From: Candidatus Nomurabacteria bacterium
GTDB taxonomy: Bacteria; Patescibacteriota; Minisyncoccia; Phycocordibacterales; UBA2100
Assembly (NCBI GenBank): GCA_943359705.1
Contig: CALRIB010000032.1
Span: forward strand, 1-8,888
Direction: 5' to 3'
DNA length: 8,888 nt
Below are positions 6,031-8,888 of this stretch, piece after piece. The notes under the pieces were generated by a model. That model saw only the letters and a list, made by a program, of their open reading frames with translations. It was not told where the DNA came from and did no database searches. The first letter of the stretch is position 1; the number at the start of each line of letters is the position of its first letter. A program made the position numbers and the translations under genes.

Positions 6031-6036
6031 AGTATA
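6031..6036 (-). promoter_or_regulatory. -10 box of the HNH gene
   Basis: TATACT on the minus strand, 6 nt before the ATG at 6024, predicting a leaderless or nearly leaderless mRNA. The -35 region (GATACA at 6059-6054, 17-nt spacer) matches only in its last three bases. Confidence 0.45.
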
Positions 6037-6052
6037 ACACCAGGTGCTAAGT

Positions 6053-6080
6053 TTGTATCAGCATCGTAACCGTGTATAAT
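6053..6080 (+). promoter_or_regulatory. Promoter of the tRNA-Asn gene
   Basis: A perfect TATAAT at 6075-6080 lies 18 nt before the mature tRNA 5' end at 6099. TTGTAT at 6053-6058, with a 16-nt spacer, is a modest -35. Transcription would start near 6087, leaving a short 5' leader for RNase P to remove. Confidence 0.65.
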
Positions 6081-6132
6081 TTCGAGGTTCTTTCATATTC
6101 CGGGGTAACTCAACGGTAGAGTGACTCCCTGT

Positions 6133-6358
6133 CAGACAGGCAGCTTCTCGAAGGAATTCGAGATGAAAAACGAGGTGAATTGCTGGAAACCCAAACGCGA
6201 CTGCGTGGGCAATCAGCAGCCAAGCCAGCACTTTTTTGAAGGTGCTGGAAGGTTCAGAGACTATCCGCAAGGAGTAGTCCTCATTCAGGGACGAAGCGCC
6301 TCGCACCGAGAAACGGTGATGATATAGTCCACGCCTTTTGGAAACATTAGGATTCGTG
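6133..6358 (+). ncRNA. Group I self-splicing intron, subgroup IA-like
   Basis: 226 nt, inserted between anticodon positions 35 and 36. P1: exon CUGU (6129-6132) with guide GCAG (6140-6143), giving the required U-G pair at the 5' splice site. P2: CTCGAA/TTCGAG with a GGAA tetraloop (6147-6162). P3: CGAGGTG (6171-6177) with CGCCTCG (6297-6303). P4: TGCTG (6181-6185) with CAGCA (6214-6218). P5: CCCA/TGGG. P6: CCAGCAC (6225-6231) with GTGCTGG (6242-6248). P7: GACTA (6259-6263) with TAGTC (6325-6329), inside the classic R and S blocks GGTTCAGAGACTA and GATATAGTCC. P8: CACCG/CGGTG (6304-6318). Between P7 and P3' lie two extra hairpins, TCC-GCAA-GGA and GTCC/GGAC, matching P7.1/P7.2 of group IA. The intron ends in G6358 and encodes no protein. 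Confidence 0.92.
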
Positions 6359-7973
6359 TAAGGAGTAAGTTGTGGGTTCGAATCCCACCCCCGGAGCTAG
6401 ACGATTTTTTAGAACGTGAATGTCGGTTTTTCCCTTGTGGAGAGCCGCCTTCTTCAAGTTCGAAAATTTTGACGGGCGAAAGCAGATTTTGCGGCATTTT
6501 CGAACCGTTGAGCTCGTTGACGATTCGCGCGAGACTCTGAAATGTTTCCGTGAATTGCACGGCGAGTTTCCCGCTCTCGACATACATCTCTTGGCACATG
6601 AGGCGGAGCAGGCGGCGTTGCGTCTCAGGCTTCGCCTTTTCGAAGATGCGGGGTGCACGCTGTGAGAGCTCGAAGATATTGGAGCCAAGCTCGTAGTACC
6701 TTTTCTCTGTGTCTGTGTGGCGCTGTAGACTCGCTACGACGTCGGAAATAGTGGCATCCACCCCTTTCTTCTTGACATCGTACTCTTCGGCAGATATGCG
6801 TCCCTCCAGTCGGTCGGTATACATCATGTCCTGTTGCTGGCTGAGGCGGGTACGCCGCGCGTTCAAGTCACGCAGTACGTTTTCGTGATATTCGACCTCC
6901 GTTGAATGAAGTTCCTTCAATGCTTTTTTTACCCACTCAGCAAGTCGCGGGCTGTTTACATGCAAACGACTGAGCTCCGCGCCGATGAGTTTTGTGAATT
7001 CTGTCTCCTTATACCAAACCCTCTTCGTACATTTACGGTACTGATTGCAATGCCCGTACACGTGCCCTTTTTGCCGCTCCCACGTCAGCAGCCCGCCGCA
7101 ATCTCGGCATTTCACCAGACCTTTAAAAAGATAGGCGTGTTTGCGAGTCTTCGCCTGCGTTTTGCCCACGAGTACAGCTTGCACACGCTCGAAGGTGTCT
7201 CGCTCTAGAAGCGGCACGTGCGCACCGTCCGTAACGATTCCTTTCCAGCGGTTTTTGCCGATATAGAACGGGTCTGAAAGGATTGAAGCTAAGCGACTCC
7301 GCACAAGACGGTATTCCCCGCGGGTGCGTAGCCCTTCGTCGTACATGACTTTCGAAAGATGCTGCACGGGATACTCTCCCGTGGCATAGAGCTCGAACAT
7401 ACGTCGTACGAGCGGCGCTTTTTCCTCATCAATAACATGTGTCTTTTTACCTTTCTCTCCGACGGTTTTATATCCAAGCGGCGGCTTCGTCGGTAACCAC
7501 CCCTGCGCCAGCTTCTCTTTTTGCCCCTTTCGCACTTCTTCGGAAAGATTGTTCGTGTAGAAACGCGCTATAGCGACCTTCATATCCCATACAAGATTTT
7601 CGTGCGCTCGCGTATCTCGATTGATTATGGAGTTCTCCTTTACGAAGTGTACTTCGCGCCCCGTGCCCGTTAGTATCCAGTCGCTCACAGTAGCTGCATC
7701 TTTGAGATTGCGTGTGAGACGGTCTATCTTTTCGCAGAGAATTATCGGCACCGCGTGCTTAGCCGCGTAGCGCAACAGCTCTTCAAAGACGACGCGCACC
7801 TGCCTTCCACTGGCAGACTCGGTCACGCGGAATACCCGCGCTACCTCCAGCCCTTTCTTCACTGCGTATTCGGTAAGCAATTTCTCCTGTGCGTCGAGAG
7901 AGTATCCCGTCTCTTCCTGCTCCCGCGACGACACGCGCGCGTACATGACTGCCTTAGTGATGCCTGCATTCAT
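6285..7973 (-). CDS. Large serine recombinase (integrase) reading into the tRNA
   Basis: 562-residue serine recombinase that would cut and rejoin att sites through a 5'-phosphoserine link. The resolvase domain (~1-150) has YARVSSREQ with nucleophile Ser15 and Arg13, plus EKIDRLTRNL with Arg85/Arg88. The Recombinase domain (~155-270) includes GWLPTKPPLGY and ILSDPFYIGKNRWKG. A zinc ribbon uses C289, C292, C309 and C315. A coiled-coil segment with QQQDMMYTDRLEGRISAEEY lies near 370-400. The last 36 residues (SGGGIRTHNLLLTR onward) are encoded by the antisense of the tRNA-Asn 3' exon and intron, so they are host sequence captured at the integration junction. The start is ATG 7973 with no strong ribosome binding site; Met10 is less likely because it removes the first strand. 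It is the last gene of the element operon. Confidence 0.92.
   Translation of the reverse strand: MNAGITKAVMYARVSSREQEETGYSLDAQEKLLTEYAVKKGLEVARVFRVTESASGRQVRVVFEELLRYAAKHAVPIILCEKIDRLTRNLKDAATVSDWILTGTGREVHFVKENSIINRDTRAHENLVWDMKVAIARFYTNNLSEEVRKGQKEKLAQGWLPTKPPLGYKTVGEKGKKTHVIDEEKAPLVRRMFELYATGEYPVQHLSKVMYDEGLRTRGEYRLVRSRLASILSDPFYIGKNRWKGIVTDGAHVPLLERDTFERVQAVLVGKTQAKTRKHAYLFKGLVKCRDCGGLLTWERQKGHVYGHCNQYRKCTKRVWYKETEFTKLIGAELSRLHVNSPRLAEWVKKALKELHSTEVEYHENVLRDLNARRTRLSQQQDMMYTDRLEGRISAEEYDVKKKGVDATISDVVASLQRHTDTEKRYYELGSNIFELSQRAPRIFEKAKPETQRRLLRLMCQEMYVESGKLAVQFTETFQSLARIVNELNGSKMPQNLLSPVKIFELEEGGSPQGKNRHSRSKKSSSSGGGIRTHNLLLTRILMFPKGVDYIITVSRCEALRP
6372..6396 (+). other. Putative attachment site in the tRNA-Asn 3' end
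   Basis: The tRNA 3' end (T arm and acceptor strand) lies at the boundary between host sequence on the left and the recombinase-bearing element on the right. Element integrases commonly use tRNA 3' ends, and the recombinase frame crosses this point without stopping. The second att copy should lie beyond the right edge, so the core cannot be delimited here. Confidence 0.5.
6402..6408 (+). terminator. T-run after the tRNA
   Basis: ATTTTTT six nucleotides after the mature tRNA end. No separate hairpin precedes it, though the acceptor and T-arm stems could help pausing. It lies within the element side of the junction, so it was brought by or overlaps with the integrated DNA. Confidence 0.3.
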
Positions 7974-7992
7974 ACTTCAATCATCTCAAAAG

Positions 7993-8008
7993 GTAAACAA
8001 AAGTAAAC
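7993..8008. promoter_or_regulatory. Direct repeat GTAAAC spaced 10 bp, before the recombinase
   Basis: GTAAAC at 7993-7998 and again at 8003-8008, exactly 10 bp apart, so both half-sites face the same side of the helix. They lie 20-35 bp upstream of the recombinase ATG and next to a perfect AACATATGTT palindrome (8006-8015). This is a plausible operator or recombinase-associated site; function is inference. Confidence 0.35.
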
Positions 8009-8013
8009 ATATG

Positions 8014-8127
8014 TTAGGTGCGATGGAGCAGACGCCACGCTATCTGTTTCGCGTATCGCGGACTGTATCCCGCGTGCCGTGCCGCCTTCGCTCCATTGAA
8101 AAACCTAACGTAGTACCGAGTGAACAT
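8014..8127 (-). CDS. 37-residue HTH-like miniprotein resembling the start of terminase small subunits
   Basis: Starts ATG 8127, preceded by a very strong ribosome binding site, GGAGG with a 6-nt spacer, and ends TAA at 8014. It encodes MFTRYYVRFFNGAKAARH followed by AGYSPRYAKQIAWRLLHRT. The block NGAKAARHAGYSPRYAKQIAWRLL matches the N-terminal helix-turn-helix of Terminase_2-type phage terminase small subunits (general form N-x-T-x-A-A-x-x-A-G-Y-S-x-x-T-A-x-x-x-x-x-R-L-L). Normal members are over 100 residues, so this is either a truncated relic or a free-standing DNA-binding domain. It sits between the winged-helix-like gene (32 nt upstream) and the recombinase (40 nt downstream), all on one strand, so it is probably in their operon. 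A role as a directionality factor or regulator of the recombinase is possible but is inference. Confidence 0.65.
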   Translation of the reverse strand: MFTRYYVRFFNGAKAARHAGYSPRYAKQIAWRLLHRT

Positions 8128-8159
8128 ATGCTGCCTCCACGTAAGTCCGCTCGGTGCTC

Positions 8160-8888
8160 TCATACGCCTAATTCTGCCGCTGCTTTTTCCAAATACGGCA
8201 CGAGAGCATCACCTATAAAAAGATGAGCACCTTTGATGCCGCCCCTTTGTGCCTCCATGAATGCTTTCACAATAACATCCCCTGTAAACTTACCGCTGAA
8301 CCTTCTCACCACCGCTTCAAAAGTTAGGTCCCTATCTTCGTTGGAATTTTTACGCTTTGTATTGAATTCTTTTTCTTTTTCAGTATCGGTATCAGTATCA
8401 GAACCTCTGAATACGTTATCCATTGAAAGTTTAGAAGAGAGCGACTTAACGCCTTTTTTTAGCTCCCCGAACCTCTGACTTTGCGATGCGAGAACGACAT
8501 CAGCCTCTGACTCATTGGCTACCTCATCCCGCTTCTCATCTCTGACCTCGGTATTGCCCTCAAAGAGTTTGTCCAGCCGCCTTATTTGCACGGGACGGGT
8601 CTTGTCCTCACGGGGAAGAGGCCACTCGTCCATGTGCACCTCAAACGAACCTCTGCATCCCGAACGGGGCTCGTAGTATATGTACCTCTTACGCTTCAAT
8701 GACAAAAGGATTCGATTCACGTAGTTGAGCGTGACTCCTCGCGGAAAGCAGTCCTCAGCGATACTCTCCAACGTTATTGGGGCGATACCGAATGGGTTCG
8801 CACTGCAACGTAGCCAGCAAAGCAGGTCTCGTTCCTGACGCGAAATTATACCGTTGCGATAGTCGCTCGCTACGTGTCTCGGGACCGT
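8160..8888 (-). CDS. Winged-helix-like DNA-binding protein, possible replication or element regulator (5' end outside window)
   Basis: The frame is open to the right edge: 39 codons precede the TTG at 8771, reading RNGIISRQERDLLCWLRCSA then NPFGIAPITLESIAEDCF. The visible part is about 242 residues and that TTG is not the true start. The N-terminal ~100 residues look like a winged helix: a helix ERDLLCWLRC, a helix ITLESIAEDC, a recognition-like helix TLNYVNRILLSLKRKRYI and a wing YYEPRSGCRGSFEVHM. A charged linker follows with a DTDTDTEKEKE run. A C-terminal helical region of ~60 residues (DLTFEAVVRRFSGKFTGDVIVKAFMEAQ to YLEKAAAELGV) ends the protein. The layout recalls phage replisome-organiser proteins, but I cannot assign a family. 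It is first in the element operon ahead of the HTH miniprotein and recombinase. Confidence 0.65.
   Translation of the reverse strand, partial: TVPRHVASDYRNGIISRQERDLLCWLRCSANPFGIAPITLESIAEDCFPRGVTLNYVNRILLSLKRKRYIYYEPRSGCRGSFEVHMDEWPLPREDKTRPVQIRRLDKLFEGNTEVRDEKRDEVANESEADVVLASQSQRFGELKKGVKSLSSKLSMDNVFRGSDTDTDTEKEKEFNTKRKNSNEDRDLTFEAVVRRFSGKFTGDVIVKAFMEAQRGGIKGAHLFIGDALVPYLEKAAAELGV

Larger units (their letters stand above)
6099..6396 (+). tRNA. tRNA-Asn(GUU), split by a group I intron in the anticodon
   Basis: Exon 1 is 6099-6132 and exon 2 is 6359-6396; joined they give a 72-nt tRNA. The acceptor stem TCCGGGG/CCCCGGA is a perfect 7 bp, the discriminator is G6396, and CCA is not encoded. 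The D arm is ACTC-AACGGTA-GAGT. The anticodon stem ACTCC (6124-6128) pairs with GGAGT (6362-6366). The T arm is GTGGG-TTCGAAT-CCCAC. Splicing after U6132 and G6358 gives the loop CUGUUAA, exactly the usual bacterial tRNA-Asn loop, with anticodon GUU; U-A ends and G73 also fit Asn. Unspliced, the 5' half reads CTGTCAG and could be mistaken for Asp(GUC). Exon 2 is also the integration target of the neighbouring mobile element. Confidence 0.9.

Noticed and set aside
6099..6396. tRNA-Asp(GUC), from the unspliced 5' sequence CTGTCAG
   Set aside because: It would need splicing after an A and an intron beginning with G, which breaks the group I rule of a U before the 5' site. The Asn(GUU) solution meets the U-G and terminal-G rules and restores a canonical loop.
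6099..6396. tRNA-Thr(UGU), from splicing after U6130 and G6356
   Set aside because: The exon bases CCCU find no guide sequence with a U-G pair in the intron, and the resulting loop and discriminator fit Thr less well than CUGUUAA with G73 fits Asn.
8380..8402. Phase-variable microsatellite (GATACT/GATACC run)
   Set aside because: Only about three degenerate hexamer copies in frame, coding for DTDTDT; too short and imperfect to suggest slippage control.

Overview
The window looks like a chromosomal segment of a small-genome bacterium, most plausibly of the Candidate Phyla Radiation (Patescibacteria/Parcubacteria type). This is an inference from gene style: a compact sensor kinase with an AAHQMRTPLT H-box, many tiny membrane proteins of unknown function, several starts without a Shine-Dalgarno sequence, and an intron-bearing tRNA. 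TGA, TAG and TAA all act as stops, so the code is the ordinary bacterial one.

Left part (1-3216, minus strand): a signal-transduction cluster read leftwards. A membrane-anchored NMT1/SsuA-type solute-binding protein is followed by a complete transmembrane HAMP histidine kinase, then by a PAS plus HisKA_2 kinase that runs off the left edge. No ABC permease or ATPase is seen, so the binding protein may feed the kinases rather than a transporter.

Middle (3217-5533): two small plus-strand membrane proteins, the second of the GlsB/YeaQ/YmgE family, converge on a minus-strand ModA-like binding protein. The ModA-like protein has no signal peptide, its own intrinsic terminator and a structured mRNA leader. 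Upstream of it lie a four-helix membrane protein and a small basic protein, probably one minus-strand operon.

Junction (5534-6400): an array of AAACGG repeats with a palindrome, a long imperfect hairpin, a small zinc-ribbon HNH endonuclease, and then the most notable locus: a tRNA-Asn(GUU) gene split in its anticodon by a 226-nt group I intron. The intron shows P1-P8 and the P7.1/P7.2 insertion typical of subgroup IA, and encodes no protein.

Right part (6285-8888, minus strand): the end of an integrated mobile element lying against the 3' end of the tRNA. Order of transcription is a winged-helix-like protein (cut by the right edge), a 37-residue HTH-like miniprotein with a strong ribosome binding site and similarity to the start of terminase small subunits, and a large serine recombinase. 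The recombinase frame does not stop at the element boundary. It continues antisense through the tRNA 3' exon into the intron, giving a GGGIRTHN tail that is translated tRNA.
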